This document shows, piece by piece, positions 41,039 to 49,760 of a DNA stretch of 64,000 nucleotides. Every line of letters begins with the position of its first letter. Position 1 is the stretch's first letter. Source of the DNA: UM-FILTER-37-12 sp964344965 (lineage in GTDB: Bacteria > Patescibacteriota > Patescibacteriia > Magasanikbacterales > UBA922); assembly GCA_964344965.1 (NCBI GenBank), contig CAYFPJ010000004.1, positions 1 to 64,000 on the forward strand, read 5' to 3'. The position numbers were made by a program, and so were the translations under genes. The notes under the pieces are model-generated. The model saw nothing but the letters and a program-made list of their open reading frames with translations, was not told the origin of the DNA and did not search any database.

Positions 41039-41183
41039 AATAAAAGTAAATTTGGTTTAAGTAAGACTTCATCGTGCCATCCCCGCAGCAAGCTGCGGGG
41101 TATTGGCATAAAATTCTATTTCAACCAATGTGAGTCTTCACTTTTTCGATGCAAGCATCGAGGAATAAAACCACTTAAAGATT
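41039..41183 (+). mobile_element. 145-bp hairpin element, copy 3 (divergent variant)
   Basis: Same length and orientation as the other copies but with several substitutions (CATCGTGCC, GGCATAAAATTC, GTGAGTCTTC, CCACTTAAAG). Both hairpin stems are preserved. The most diverged of the six, hence possibly the oldest. Confidence 0.9.
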
Positions 41184-41217
41184 TAATGATATCTAACATC
41201 TCTGACAAATCTAAAAA

Positions 41218-42525
41218 TCATTGGTCTTCCAAGCGTTCAATTTCCACACCTATACCACGTAAATTCTTGATCAAGTCAGCATAACCTCTCTCGAGAGGAT
41301 AAACATTTCTTAGTACTGATTTACCACTGGCAGCGATCATGGCAATCAATATTGCCATACCAGGACGAATGGCAGGAGGGCAGATCAAATCATTTCCTTT
41401 TAGGCTTGTGGGCCCCTCCACCATCACTCTGTGCGTATCCAACATCAGTACATTCCCACCCAATTTGCCAAGTTCTAGGATGTACTGAGCTCTATTTTCA
41501 TACACCCAATCATGGACAAGTGTCTTACCTTTTACTTGGGTAAGTACTGGAGCAAAAAGAGGTAGATTATCGATATTCAAACCAGGAAAGGGGCGGCCGT
41601 AAAGTTTGTCTGACAGGGCAAGTAAATTCGAAGGCTTAATCACTAAATCCACGATATTGAAATGACCATTTTTTGACTTACGCTTTCCTGTAATCTTATA
41701 TTTCTGACCCATTACTTTTAATTTTTCAAGTTCTAATTCGAGAAAGTCTAGTGGGCAATTTTTGATAGTCAAATTCGACTTGGTGGTAATAGCCAAAGAA
41801 ATCCAAGTCATGGCGACAATCGGGTCTGGCATAATATGGTAAGCAGTCACTGATTTTAACTTTTTGACTCCTGTAATGACCAGAGTGGTGGTGCCAACAC
41901 CTTCTATCTTGGCTCCAGCAGTATTCAAAAAATGACAAAGATCTTGGACCATGTAGTTTGAAGAAGCAAACTTAATAGTAGTCTTACCGGGAGCCAAAAC
42001 AGCTGCCATTATGGCATTTTCAGTTGGTGTATCCCCAGATTCATACATCACTATATCGGCTGATCGAATTGGCTTATTTTTGACATCGTAGTACTTTGCC
42101 TTAGAGGTCACAGAAATCCCAAATTTCTCCAGAGCAAAAAGATGAGGTTTGATAGTGCGAGCCCCAAGCTTGCAACCTCCAGATTTGTAAATTTTGTATG
42201 ATTTTTCTCTAGATGCTAGAGCGCCGATTAGGAGTAGAGATGCTCTAGTTTTTTCACAAGCATACTTGTGAATATTTTCCATTTTCAATTTTTTACTACT
42301 ATCAATTACCAGGGTGGTCTTACCAATTCTTTCTACTGTCACCCCAACGCTGTCTAATATTTCCAAAAACCTATCCACTTCTACAATATTAGGGACATCT
42401 TTCAAAGTGACCCTACCTCGCACCATGAGGGAAGCACAAAGGATGGCGACAGTGGAATTTTTTGCAGTACTTGTCTTGATTTCCCCCTTTAGGGACTTAC
42501 CACCTTTTATAATAAATTTGGCCAT
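41218..42525 (-). CDS. murA: UDP-N-acetylglucosamine 1-carboxyvinyltransferase (MurA)
   Basis: First committed step of peptidoglycan precursor synthesis; target of fosfomycin. 435 residues of the EPT fold. K22-N23 in TSTAKNST, the catalytic-loop cysteine C118 in GGCKLGAR, and the C-terminal RPGMAILIAMIAASG segment (AAxAGx type) are present. The cysteine implies normal fosfomycin-type reactivity. Single gene, divergent from the PEGA gene. Confidence 0.93.
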   Translation of the reverse strand: MAKFIIKGGKSLKGEIKTSTAKNSTVAILCASLMVRGRVTLKDVPNIVEVDRFLEILDSVGVTVERIGKTTLVIDSSKKLKMENIHKYACEKTRASLLLIGALASREKSYKIYKSGGCKLGARTIKPHLFALEKFGISVTSKAKYYDVKNKPIRSADIVMYESGDTPTENAIMAAVLAPGKTTIKFASSNYMVQDLCHFLNTAGAKIEGVGTTTLVITGVKKLKSVTAYHIMPDPIVAMTWISLAITTKSNLTIKNCPLDFLELELEKLKVMGQKYKITGKRKSKNGHFNIVDLVIKPSNLLALSDKLYGRPFPGLNIDNLPLFAPVLTQVKGKTLVHDWVYENRAQYILELGKLGGNVLMLDTHRVMVEGPTSLKGNDLICPPAIRPGMAILIAMIAASGKSVLRNVYPLERGYADLIKNLRGIGVEIERLEDQ

Positions 42526-42596
42526 AAATATTGATTTTTTGGCTTAATTACGGTAGTATTATACTTGAAAAAATACGAAAAAGCAACCCTCGCTTT

Positions 42597-43928
42597 ATGC
42601 CTTACCCAGTTATAATACTGACTAGAAAAATTAGAATAGCAATCATGGTTTCACTAATTGTGGCATTTTTTATTATCTCTCCCATAGTGCTTCTGTACAC
42701 TGCAGGCTATAGATATGATTTCAAAAATCATAAAATCAAAGAAACAGGAGTAATTAGTATTGACATCAAACCAAAAGATGCAACTGTATACCTAAATGGT
42801 GTCAAACTACAGGATAAAATCCCCGTCCGCCTGACCAATCGTTTACCTGGAAACTATAGTATAAAAATCACCAAAGAAGGCCACCAAGATTGGCAAAAAA
42901 ATATTACTGTTGAGAGTAAAAAAAGTAGTTATATTAAGGATATTATCCTATATAAAGAAAATCTACCTTCAAAAATACTAGATCTTGATGACACACTAGT
43001 GTCTGTCCAACCCAGTCTCCACAGTAGATACATTGCAAATATTTATAAAATAAAAAATATTTTTGAAATAAAAATACTAGACCCAAAGGAAGCCAAGGAA
43101 ATCCTAGTATTGAGAGAAAAATTAGACAGTATCCCAGAAATAGAATGGTCAAAAAATGGTAATGAAATTTCTATAAAAACAAGAGAAGAAAATAATGAAA
43201 AAATAACTCTTTTCTCTGCAAACAAAAATAGTATTATAAATAGTTATGCTATAACTTCAAAAAATGGTCTTTCCAAAATCCAATGGTCTGATGGAAAATT
43301 ATTTGTCCAAGATGGTACAAAAATAAAAATAATTGAAGAAAACAATATTGAAACAATTGCAACAAGCTCATCTACTATCTGGTTTGCAGACAACAAAAAT
43401 GATTTTTGGTATATTGATCTTTCTTCAAATAATCTGAAAACTACCATAGATGGGCAAGAGAAATCAATTCACTTTCCACTAAAAAATATAAATAAAATAA
43501 TTAATGCAACAGAAAATACTACCATTGTGCAAAATGATAACAAAAAAATTTCAATAATAAAGCACAATGGAAAAGAGGTAGAGAATGTAAAAAATATTCC
43601 CTCAACTTTTTTTGTATACAACGATGATCTAAAAGAGTGGATTGCCTGGGATCAGTGGGAAATATGGCATATCTACCAAGACGGTAGCTCAAAGCTGCTA
43701 AGTAGGCTCGATCGCTCCATAGATAATATCTCTATACTAGACAAATTTGGCAATTTGATTTTACTTTCAAAAAACAAAATATTAGCATTTGATCCAAATT
43801 ACCATGTCACTCATACTCTAGTAGAAGATGCAGAAGTAAAAAAAATGTGGACTGACATAGAGAATAGAACTCTGTATTTTATTGGTTCACACAGTGGCGA
43901 GGAAGGAATGTACGAATTAGAGTATTAA
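42597..43928 (+). CDS. PEGA-domain, membrane-anchored protein with beta-propeller-like repeats
   Basis: About 443 residues from ATG 42597; the frame opens at 42531 but the upstream part is poor. A membrane helix (IAIMVSLIVAFFIISPIVLLYTAGYRYDF) is followed by a PEGA domain (GVISIDIKPKDATVYLNGVKL...LPGNYSIKITKEGHQDWQKNITVE). About 300 residues of W- and D-rich strands after that suggest a propeller facing outside. A common Patescibacteria surface protein type; role unknown. Confidence 0.8.
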   Translation: MPYPVIILTRKIRIAIMVSLIVAFFIISPIVLLYTAGYRYDFKNHKIKETGVISIDIKPKDATVYLNGVKLQDKIPVRLTNRLPGNYSIKITKEGHQDWQKNITVESKKSSYIKDIILYKENLPSKILDLDDTLVSVQPSLHSRYIANIYKIKNIFEIKILDPKEAKEILVLREKLDSIPEIEWSKNGNEISIKTREENNEKITLFSANKNSIINSYAITSKNGLSKIQWSDGKLFVQDGTKIKIIEENNIETIATSSSTIWFADNKNDFWYIDLSSNNLKTTIDGQEKSIHFPLKNINKIINATENTTIVQNDNKKISIIKHNGKEVENVKNIPSTFFVYNDDLKEWIAWDQWEIWHIYQDGSSKLLSRLDRSIDNISILDKFGNLILLSKNKILAFDPNYHVTHTLVEDAEVKKMWTDIENRTLYFIGSHSGEEGMYELEY

Positions 43929-43929
43929 A

Positions 43930-44033
43930 AAACTTCCCCTTTTGGAGGAGGTCGGGAAAGGTTCGTACCAACATAGAGGATATTGATTTACGACAACGAA
44001 CCCCCTCTAACTCCACCTAAAAGGGGGAGAATT
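43930..44033. repeat. CCTCCCC-family palindrome between PEGA and nucleotidyltransferase genes
   Basis: TTCCCCTTTTGGAGGAGGTC...GGTTCGT pairs with ACGAACC...CTCCACCTAAAAGGGGGAG. Lies between convergent genes and may help terminate both. Confidence 0.8.
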
Positions 44034-44051
44034 TTATTTATATCGACAAAT

Positions 44052-45152
44052 CTACATCTCAATAATAGTCTTGTCCCCCACCACCATTCTATGACCAGAC
44101 TTCTCATCATCTTTTTTCTTTTTCAATTTTACCCCTTTACCAATCAAACTATCATGAATCTTTATTTCACAGTCTATATAAGCATTGTCAAGAATAATAC
44201 TATCTTCTAAAGTCGTATTATACACTTCTGTACCTTGCCCTATAGTAACGTTTGGTCCAATCTGACAATTCTCTAGGATACAATTTTCACCAATCATGAC
44301 AGGTCCATTTATTTTAACATTATCACCAACCTGTGAACCAATTCCTATTTTGACATTGCCAGATATGTCTGGAGAATCATTTTTTGTATTATTATCTCCA
44401 TCATTATCAAAATGACGATTATCCATCTTTTCCAGCAAAAGATTATTTGCTGTAATAAGATCTTCAACTTTGCCAGTATCCTTCCACCAACCAGTAATCT
44501 CCTTGTAACCGACCTTACTCCCCTGTTTCAATAAGTAGGAATGAATGCTTGATATTTCATATTCCCCTCTGGCGCTTTTTTCAATATTTTGAAAAGCATC
44601 AAAAAATATATCAGGACCATAGAGATAAATACCAGTAACAGCAAAATTATTTGGTGGGTTACTGGGTTTCTCTATCACGTCTACCAAATTTTTATTCTCA
44701 TCAAATATCGGCACTCCAAATCTCTGTGGATCCTTTACTTCAGACAAAGCCAACATACTGTCATAGTTACCATTTTCAAATTCAGCAAATAGACCGCTGA
44801 TGTCTCCAAAGAGGATATTATCAGACAAATAAAACATAAAAGGGTCACTGCCGATAAATTCTTTTGCTTCATTTACGACATGGGCAATTCCCTGCGGACC
44901 ACCAGTCTGCTCAAAAAACTTAATGCTTATTCCCCAGTGCCCACCATCACCAATAAAATCTTGCAAACTAGTATCCCCTGGATTGGTATTGATGAAAATT
45001 TCTTCCACTCCAGCGTTCACTGCTTTTTCAATAGCATGAAAAATCATTGGTTTGTTGGCAAGTGGCAGGAGATGCTTGTTGATTGTTGTTGTAACCGGAT
45101 GCAAGCGAGTTGCTCTACCTCCACCGGTGAGAATTGCTTTACGAATTTTCAT
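44052..45152 (-). CDS. Glucose-1-phosphate thymidylyltransferase-like sugar nucleotidyltransferase
   Basis: 366 residues: an N-terminal nucleotidyltransferase domain (KAILTGGGRATRLHPVTTTINKHLLPLANKPMI with the signature GGGxxTRLxPxT...K) and a C-terminal left-handed beta-helix with hexapeptide repeats (IGIGSQVGDNVKINGPVMIGENC...). This long RfbA/GlmU-like form is common in archaea and Patescibacteria. Activates a sugar-1-phosphate, probably glucose to dTDP-glucose for the RmlB/RmlD-like enzymes encoded 8 kb away. Nucleotide preference is inferred. Confidence 0.88.
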   Translation of the reverse strand: MKIRKAILTGGGRATRLHPVTTTINKHLLPLANKPMIFHAIEKAVNAGVEEIFINTNPGDTSLQDFIGDGGHWGISIKFFEQTGGPQGIAHVVNEAKEFIGSDPFMFYLSDNILFGDISGLFAEFENGNYDSMLALSEVKDPQRFGVPIFDENKNLVDVIEKPSNPPNNFAVTGIYLYGPDIFFDAFQNIEKSARGEYEISSIHSYLLKQGSKVGYKEITGWWKDTGKVEDLITANNLLLEKMDNRHFDNDGDNNTKNDSPDISGNVKIGIGSQVGDNVKINGPVMIGENCILENCQIGPNVTIGQGTEVYNTTLEDSIILDNAYIDCEIKIHDSLIGKGVKLKKKKDDEKSGHRMVVGDKTIIEM

Positions 45153-45191
45153 AACACAGATTACACAAATTTTTACGGATTATACAGATCA

Positions 45192-45525
45192 CTATTTTGT
45201 AGTAAAGTGAACCATTCCAAAGGCAAAAAGAAAACAAAGTATGTAAGCTACTACAAAATTTATCCAGTGTGTGTTTGTAAATTTATCATTGAAAAAAATA
45301 AGAATCAAACTAAAAAATATCGCTGCAATGGCACCGTACACCCCCCCCCACAAGAAAATCCTTAGCCGCCACCTTTGTTTCCATAGTTATCAGTACATAA
45401 GAAATTGCAAACACAATTGGAATACCTCCAATTGCCCCAGCCAACTTAGGTCCGGCAAATTTAGCAATAATTAAAATAATAGCTGTAACCACAGCCGATG
45501 CTAAACTTTTTAAAATAATTTCCAT
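45192..45525 (-). pseudogene. DUF3147-like small membrane protein, frameshifted at a G9 tract
   Basis: The first 62 residues (MEIILKSLASAVVTAIILII...MetKVAAKDFLVGGG) are in one frame. After a run of nine G (C9 on the plus strand, 45341-45349) the natural continuation VYGAIAAIFFSLILIFF...FAFGMVHFTTK, about 49 residues, lies in another frame down to the TAG at 45192. A one-base change in the tract restores a 110-residue four-helix protein. Phase variation or sequencing slip; the shifted product would end RCHCSDIF. Confidence 0.65.
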
Positions 45526-45601
45526 AATAGATTTGTTAATTAATTTTATGTTTTAAGATAAAATTTTTGTTCCATGCTATATGTTACATGCTCCATGAAA
45601 A

Positions 45602-46702
45602 TTACCACCAAACCAGCCTCTTAACCACCACCCAATAATAAACCTTCATCACTGGATTGCCAATATATTTCAAAAGTGGATTGTCCATTGCTTTTTCTTG
45701 AAAATAAATTCCTGGGACTGAGTAGCTAAGTAGATAGCGATCACTTACTTTTCTAATTTTCTGAATATACTTTCTCTTCTTCAGCCATAGTTTCCAGCTA
45801 CTCGACTTGAGCCAATATTGATAGACTTCTTTCTTCTTGTCAGCCCACCCTCCCTTGAATGCAAAAATCCATAGACCAATCTCAAGGGCAAGGGCCATTG
45901 GTAGTAGTAATAATAATGTTGGCCAACGGAAAAACATCAGCATCACTCCATAGCGATTGCGCTCCATCCAATAAAATTTGGTTATGCTACGGCTAAATTG
46001 ATATTTATGATAAAAAATGGAATCACTGACGAGGGCAATTTTATACCCAGCAGCACGAAGTCGAAAAGCCCATTCCAAATCTTCGTGGTAAAGAAAGAAA
46101 TCATTATCCCAGGTACCAAATTTTTTGATCATTTCGGTACTAACCATGAGAGCCGCTCCACTAGCATAAGGGACTTCTTTTACTTTCGGATAAGTGATAT
46201 CTCGATATTTCATCCGATAGTTATTACAATACCCAAAACCAAGATAGTGAAACATATTGCCATCACTATTAATAAGGTCTGTCTCTGGATGAAGAAGCAT
46301 GAGAGACTGAGCCAGGCCGATATTTTTATCACCTTCCATTGCTTCTACTAGAGGTTCAAAGGCATTGGCGGCCAGAAAGCCATCATTGTTGTGAAAAAAG
46401 ACATAATCAAAATCATGTTCAATCGCCCAATCTACACCAGCATTATTCCCACCAGCAAACCCTAGATTTTCTTTCTGGGCGAGAAGTGTAGTGTGAGGTA
46501 ATTCATTGCCAGACAAAGGCATGACATTATCCTCAATATAGCGAACTGACGGACCATGTTTTGGATGAGGATTGTCAACAATTACAAATTCCAACTTGTC
46601 TTTGGGATAAGTTATTTTTTTCAGTGAAGAAACCACGTCCTCGATATAAGGCTCGCAGTGGAAGGAAAGGTAAATGATAGCGATCTTTGGATGTGAATCC
46701 AT
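45602..46702 (-). CDS. Family 2 glycosyltransferase
   Basis: 366 residues. GT-A fold: AIIYLSFHCEPYIEDVVSSL at the N-terminus, FVIVDNP, ENLGFAGGNNAGVDWAI and the acidic FFHNNDGFL (metal/nucleotide-sugar site), then FFLYHEDLEWAFRLRAAGY. A C-terminal membrane helix (LLLLPMALALEIGLWIFAF) tethers it. Similar to rhamnosyltransferases; donor and acceptor unknown. Part of the envelope-glycan block. Confidence 0.9.
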   Translation of the reverse strand: MDSHPKIAIIYLSFHCEPYIEDVVSSLKKITYPKDKLEFVIVDNPHPKHGPSVRYIEDNVMPLSGNELPHTTLLAQKENLGFAGGNNAGVDWAIEHDFDYVFFHNNDGFLAANAFEPLVEAMEGDKNIGLAQSLMLLHPETDLINSDGNMFHYLGFGYCNNYRMKYRDITYPKVKEVPYASGAALMVSTEMIKKFGTWDNDFFLYHEDLEWAFRLRAAGYKIALVSDSIFYHKYQFSRSITKFYWMERNRYGVMLMFFRWPTLLLLLPMALALEIGLWIFAFKGGWADKKKEVYQYWLKSSSWKLWLKKRKYIQKIRKVSDRYLLSYSVPGIYFQEKAMDNPLLKYIGNPVMKVYYWVVVKRLVWW

Positions 46703-46711
46703 AAATTTTAA

Positions 46712-46795
46712 TCCTAAATCATAAATCTAAAATCCTAAATAAAAATAACATTTATGATTTAGGATTTTAGATTTTAGATTTATAATACTTATGAT
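46712..46795. repeat. AT-rich inverted repeat between glycosyltransferases
   Basis: AATCCTAAATCATAAATCTA...AAATCCTAAAT is mirrored by ATTTATGATTTAGGATTTTAGATTT. AT-rich counterpart of the other intergenic palindromes; its right arm overlaps the 3' end of the next gene. Confidence 0.7.
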
Positions 46796-47612
46796 TCCCC
46801 CGCCATTTCCACAAGTATTTTATCCAACTCTTGGCATGGATTCTGGCCAATTTATTTTTAAATAAAGCTTTGAAAATTCCAGGTACTTTGGCCGATTCTC
46901 TAGCATGAGCATGCTTGATAACTATATCATGAACATAGTATACAGGCCAGCCAGTCTCCCACATCCTGTGACACCAGTCAGCGTCCTCTAGATACATGAA
47001 ATAGCGATCGTCAAACCAGCCAATCTCATCGACCACTTCCTTTCGAACCACCATTGCAGCCCCCAGTACCCAGTCCACAGGACGGGTCTCATCATGATCA
47101 AAATCTTTCATAATTAGCTTGTCGGCATGGCGTCTTACCCATTTGTATTTCTTATCAAAATTTATTTGTTTGAAGGGTTTGATAAGGATTGATGACAAAT
47201 CAAATCTATAGCACGAATACTGCAAACTACCATCCATATTTTGCAACTTCGGACCAATACAACCTATCTTTGGATGGGCATCCATGTATTTAACAATCCG
47301 CTCAATAGTCTGAGAATTTTCGAGGATGATAGTATCTCTATTGAGAGCAAAATAATAGCGCGCTTCACAGGCTTTGAAGCCATGGACATTCCCTTTACCA
47401 AATCCTACATTACCACCAGAATCTACATAAAGAACATCTGGAAACTGACGCGCCAAGTCTCCACGAATACCGTCTACATTACCAGAATTGTCAGCAACAG
47501 TTATCTGGACATCGTACTGACAATCAACAATATCCGCAACCAAAGATTCAACAGCTCGCAGGATGTCGTCTTTACATTTGTAGTTGAGTAAGGTTATGTT
47601 GATGTCTTTCAT
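46767..47612 (-). CDS. Family 2 glycosyltransferase
   Basis: 281 residues with the rhamnosyltransferase-like pattern: INITLLNYKCKDDILRAVESL, VADNSGN, SGGNVGFGKGNVHGF, YYFALNRDTIILE (acidic site), VDWVLGAAMVVRKE and RYFMYLEDADWCHRMWETGW. Soluble, with a basic C-terminus (KYLWKWRGNHKYYK). The end of the gene is AT-rich repeat sequence. Confidence 0.9.
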   Translation of the reverse strand: MKDINITLLNYKCKDDILRAVESLVADIVDCQYDVQITVADNSGNVDGIRGDLARQFPDVLYVDSGGNVGFGKGNVHGFKACEARYYFALNRDTIILENSQTIERIVKYMDAHPKIGCIGPKLQNMDGSLQYSCYRFDLSSILIKPFKQINFDKKYKWVRRHADKLIMKDFDHDETRPVDWVLGAAMVVRKEVVDEIGWFDDRYFMYLEDADWCHRMWETGWPVYYVHDIVIKHAHARESAKVPGIFKALFKNKLARIHAKSWIKYLWKWRGNHKYYKSKI

Positions 47613-47703
47613 GGAACACGAATTTTAACACGAATCAACACGAATATTTTTAACAAAAATTATTAACAAAATTTGTGCATATTCGTGTTAAGATTAGTGT
47701 TTC
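47609..47703. repeat. Inverted repeat (AACACGAAT type)
   Basis: GGAACACGAATTTTAACACG at the left pairs with CGTGTTAAGATTAGTGTTTCC at the right. It links two same-strand glycosyltransferase genes; the stop of the upstream (47694) gene lies inside the right arm. Confidence 0.75.
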
Positions 47704-48812
47704 CACCACTTCCTTATCTCCCTCCAACTTATTTTTCGCCTACCTCTTATTTCATATCTCTTATTTCTCAAATCCTTCCTATTCTTCCACACCTCCTTAA
47801 GTCCCTTCAATACACTTCTGTCAAACAAAAGAAACCAGCCAAACTTCTTCAATTCATACCATTTTATCCACAAAAAATCAAGTAGCCAGTTTTGCCAATA
47901 CTCGTTTTTGTAAATAGTCATTAATTGATTTTTGTAACTATGATATTTCACCCAGTTGGATTGCTTTTTTTTGTTTTTGGAGGCAAAGAAGTCTCCTGTG
48001 TTCTCCAATCCCTCAGCAGAGCGATCATGATAAGCGACTGTATCTAGAAGTACACAAGCCTTATACCCAGCTTGTCTAAGACGAAAAGCCAAATCTACGT
48101 CTTCTTTATAAGAACCGTAGCTCTGGTCCAAAAAAGTTCCATCAGAAAACTGAACTGCCTCAGCAGCCTGACGACGAAGCATGGGGAAAGCTCCAGACAC
48201 TCCGAACACTTCCATAGCGTCCCCCTGGGTGCGATAGCTAGTCATTACTTTTGGCTTAATCTTTTCCCACTCCTTACCAGTATATTTCTCTATCACCCGC
48301 CGATTCCGAAATACTTTCAAACCAAGTGAGTCAATTTTATTTGTAAATGAGCACTGAAGCAAGGAAAAATCCGCCCCCCCTTGTAGGGGGGGCTGGGGGG
48401 GGTTATCACCAAGCACACCAAAATCCCACCGCATTAGTCTAGGACTCACCGCAGCCACATCTTTTCGAATATCCATAAACTTCACCATCCTTTCAAAACA
48501 GTTTTTCAAAAGATACATATCCTGATTAAGAAGCAAAAAATATTCTGATTGCTGATCACCGCTCACTGATCTCTGGTATAGCAAATTATGACCTCCTGCA
48601 AAGCCAAGATTTTCTCTGTTTTCGATCAGCCTCACCTCAACTGGAAAATCTGCTATCTCAGCTTTGATACTAGCAGCAGTGTCATCACTAGATCCATTAT
48701 CAAGTACCACGAGTCGCCAATTTGTAAACTCTTGTTTGCGTAGAGAGTCAAAAAGATATGGAACATATTTGGCTCCATTCCAAGTAACCAGTTGTACTAC
48801 TAATTTAGACAT
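47694..48812 (-). CDS. Family 2 glycosyltransferase with repeat-derived insert
   Basis: 372 residues: VQLVTWNGAKYVPYLFDSL, VVLDNGSSDDTA, ENLGFAGGHNLLY, YFLLLNQDMYLL (acidic site), SGAFPMLRRQA, and YGSYKEDVDLAFRLRQAGYKA. Around residues 134-148 a stretch NPPQPPLQGGADF follows the PRLMRWDFGVLGD block. It is encoded by DNA matching a CCTCCCC-family palindrome arm, another in-frame repeat insertion. The C-terminus is lysine-rich. Confidence 0.9.
   Translation of the reverse strand: MSKLVVQLVTWNGAKYVPYLFDSLRKQEFTNWRLVVLDNGSSDDTAASIKAEIADFPVEVRLIENRENLGFAGGHNLLYQRSVSGDQQSEYFLLLNQDMYLLKNCFERMVKFMDIRKDVAAVSPRLMRWDFGVLGDNPPQPPLQGGADFSLLQCSFTNKIDSLGLKVFRNRRVIEKYTGKEWEKIKPKVMTSYRTQGDAMEVFGVSGAFPMLRRQAAEAVQFSDGTFLDQSYGSYKEDVDLAFRLRQAGYKACVLLDTVAYHDRSAEGLENTGDFFASKNKKKQSNWVKYHSYKNQLMTIYKNEYWQNWLLDFLWIKWYELKKFGWFLLFDRSVLKGLKEVWKNRKDLRNKRYEIRGRRKISWREIRKWWKH
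48365..48412 (-). repeat. In-frame repeat insertion inside a glycosyltransferase gene
   Basis: CCCCCCCTTGTAGGGGGGGC followed by TGGGGGGGGTTATCACC on the plus strand: small perfect palindrome plus G-run, the same layout as the guaA insert. Encodes the NPPQPPLQGG segment. Confidence 0.75.
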
Positions 48813-48945
48813 GTGTATTAAATAATTTTGTGTAGCCTGTCGGCTGAAACTTTATAGAAGACAGATTCCAAATGACTAACTGTACTGTTAGTTTTGACAT
48901 ATATCAATACGCTTTTCCTAAAATATAAAATTTGGTTGAAAGTCT

Positions 48946-49098
48946 TTAAACTACATGTGAAGCGCCTAATTTTTTATCTATTTCATCCAAAAAATTTTCC
49001 CATCCAAGATTACGTAAAGAATATAATATTTGCTCTAGTTCTTCTAGTGTGTCTATGTCTTGATTATATTCCAACAAAATATTCTTTAATCTAGACAT
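48946..49098 (-). pseudogene. 3' part of a gene split by 145-bp element copy 4
   Basis: About 50 residues starting MSRLKNILLEYNQDIDTLEELEQILYSL, helical. It begins two bases from the left boundary of the element. Exact removal of the 145 bases joins it in frame to the protein encoded at 49246-49735 (junction ...EIELEL-I-MSRLKN...), so it is the severed C-terminus of that protein. It could still be translated from its ATG. Confidence 0.7.
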
Positions 49099-49100
49099 AA

Positions 49101-49245
49101 AATAAAAGTAAATTTGGTTTAAGTAAGACTTCATCGGGCCATCCCCGCAGCAAGCTGCGGGGTATTGGCAGAAAATCTTATTTCAACCAATGTTAGTTTT
49201 CACTTTTTCGATGCAAGCATCGAGGAATAAAACCGCTTAAAGATT
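49101..49245 (+). mobile_element. 145-bp hairpin element, copy 4 (inserted in a gene)
   Basis: Same sequence and orientation as copies 1, 2, 5 and 6. Interrupts a minus-strand gene: its right end supplies the premature stop of 49193-49735, and its left end abuts the 48946-49098 fragment. No target duplication longer than a base or two. Confidence 0.92.
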
Positions 49246-49735
49246 TAAGTTCCAATTCTATTTCTTTGCCAATTCTTCCATAAAAAATCTCTTTTGATTT
49301 TGGCATTCTCTTGGTTTTTCTGTTTGTGACGTTAGTTACGATATCTCCATGGGCAGACGTATTGACAGCCATCATGTTTCTTAAAAAAAATTTTCTCTCC
49401 TCTTCAGATAAAGAATTATTCCAACCGCCCTGATTCAAAAAATTAGAAAAGGCTCTAACACAATCAAATCCGTAATGCAATTCTACCCATAAAAAAAACA
49501 GGTGTTGATCAGTCGGGCTTCCTCTAGAAACCCTAAAACTTTCTGTAATAAAAGAAATAAACGATTGTCTGGTAATCCGATCCCCTTCCCGATACAAAAC
49601 AATATCATCCTTACTCTGCGGAGCATTCTCCGGATCAAAATCTTCTGGTGTCAAAAAATAACGTTCAGGTTTACCTGTGTCTCGTGCATCTGTTTGAGTG
49701 ACATCTGGTCTACGACCTGGTTTTGGGTCTGTCAT
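49193..49735 (-). pseudogene. 5' part of a hypothetical gene truncated by 145-bp element copy 4
   Basis: 180 residues as read, of which the last 17 or so (from KSLSGFIPRCLHRKSEN) are encoded by the mobile element. The genuine part runs from MTDPKPGRRPDVTQ through DIVLYREGDRITRQSFISFITESFRVSRG to GKEIELEL. No known family; cytoplasmic, small, charged, like the neighbouring unknowns. Rejoined with 48946-49098 it would be about 214 residues. Confidence 0.75.
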
Positions 49736-49760
49736 ATATTTAAAAACTTAGCAAACTTAG

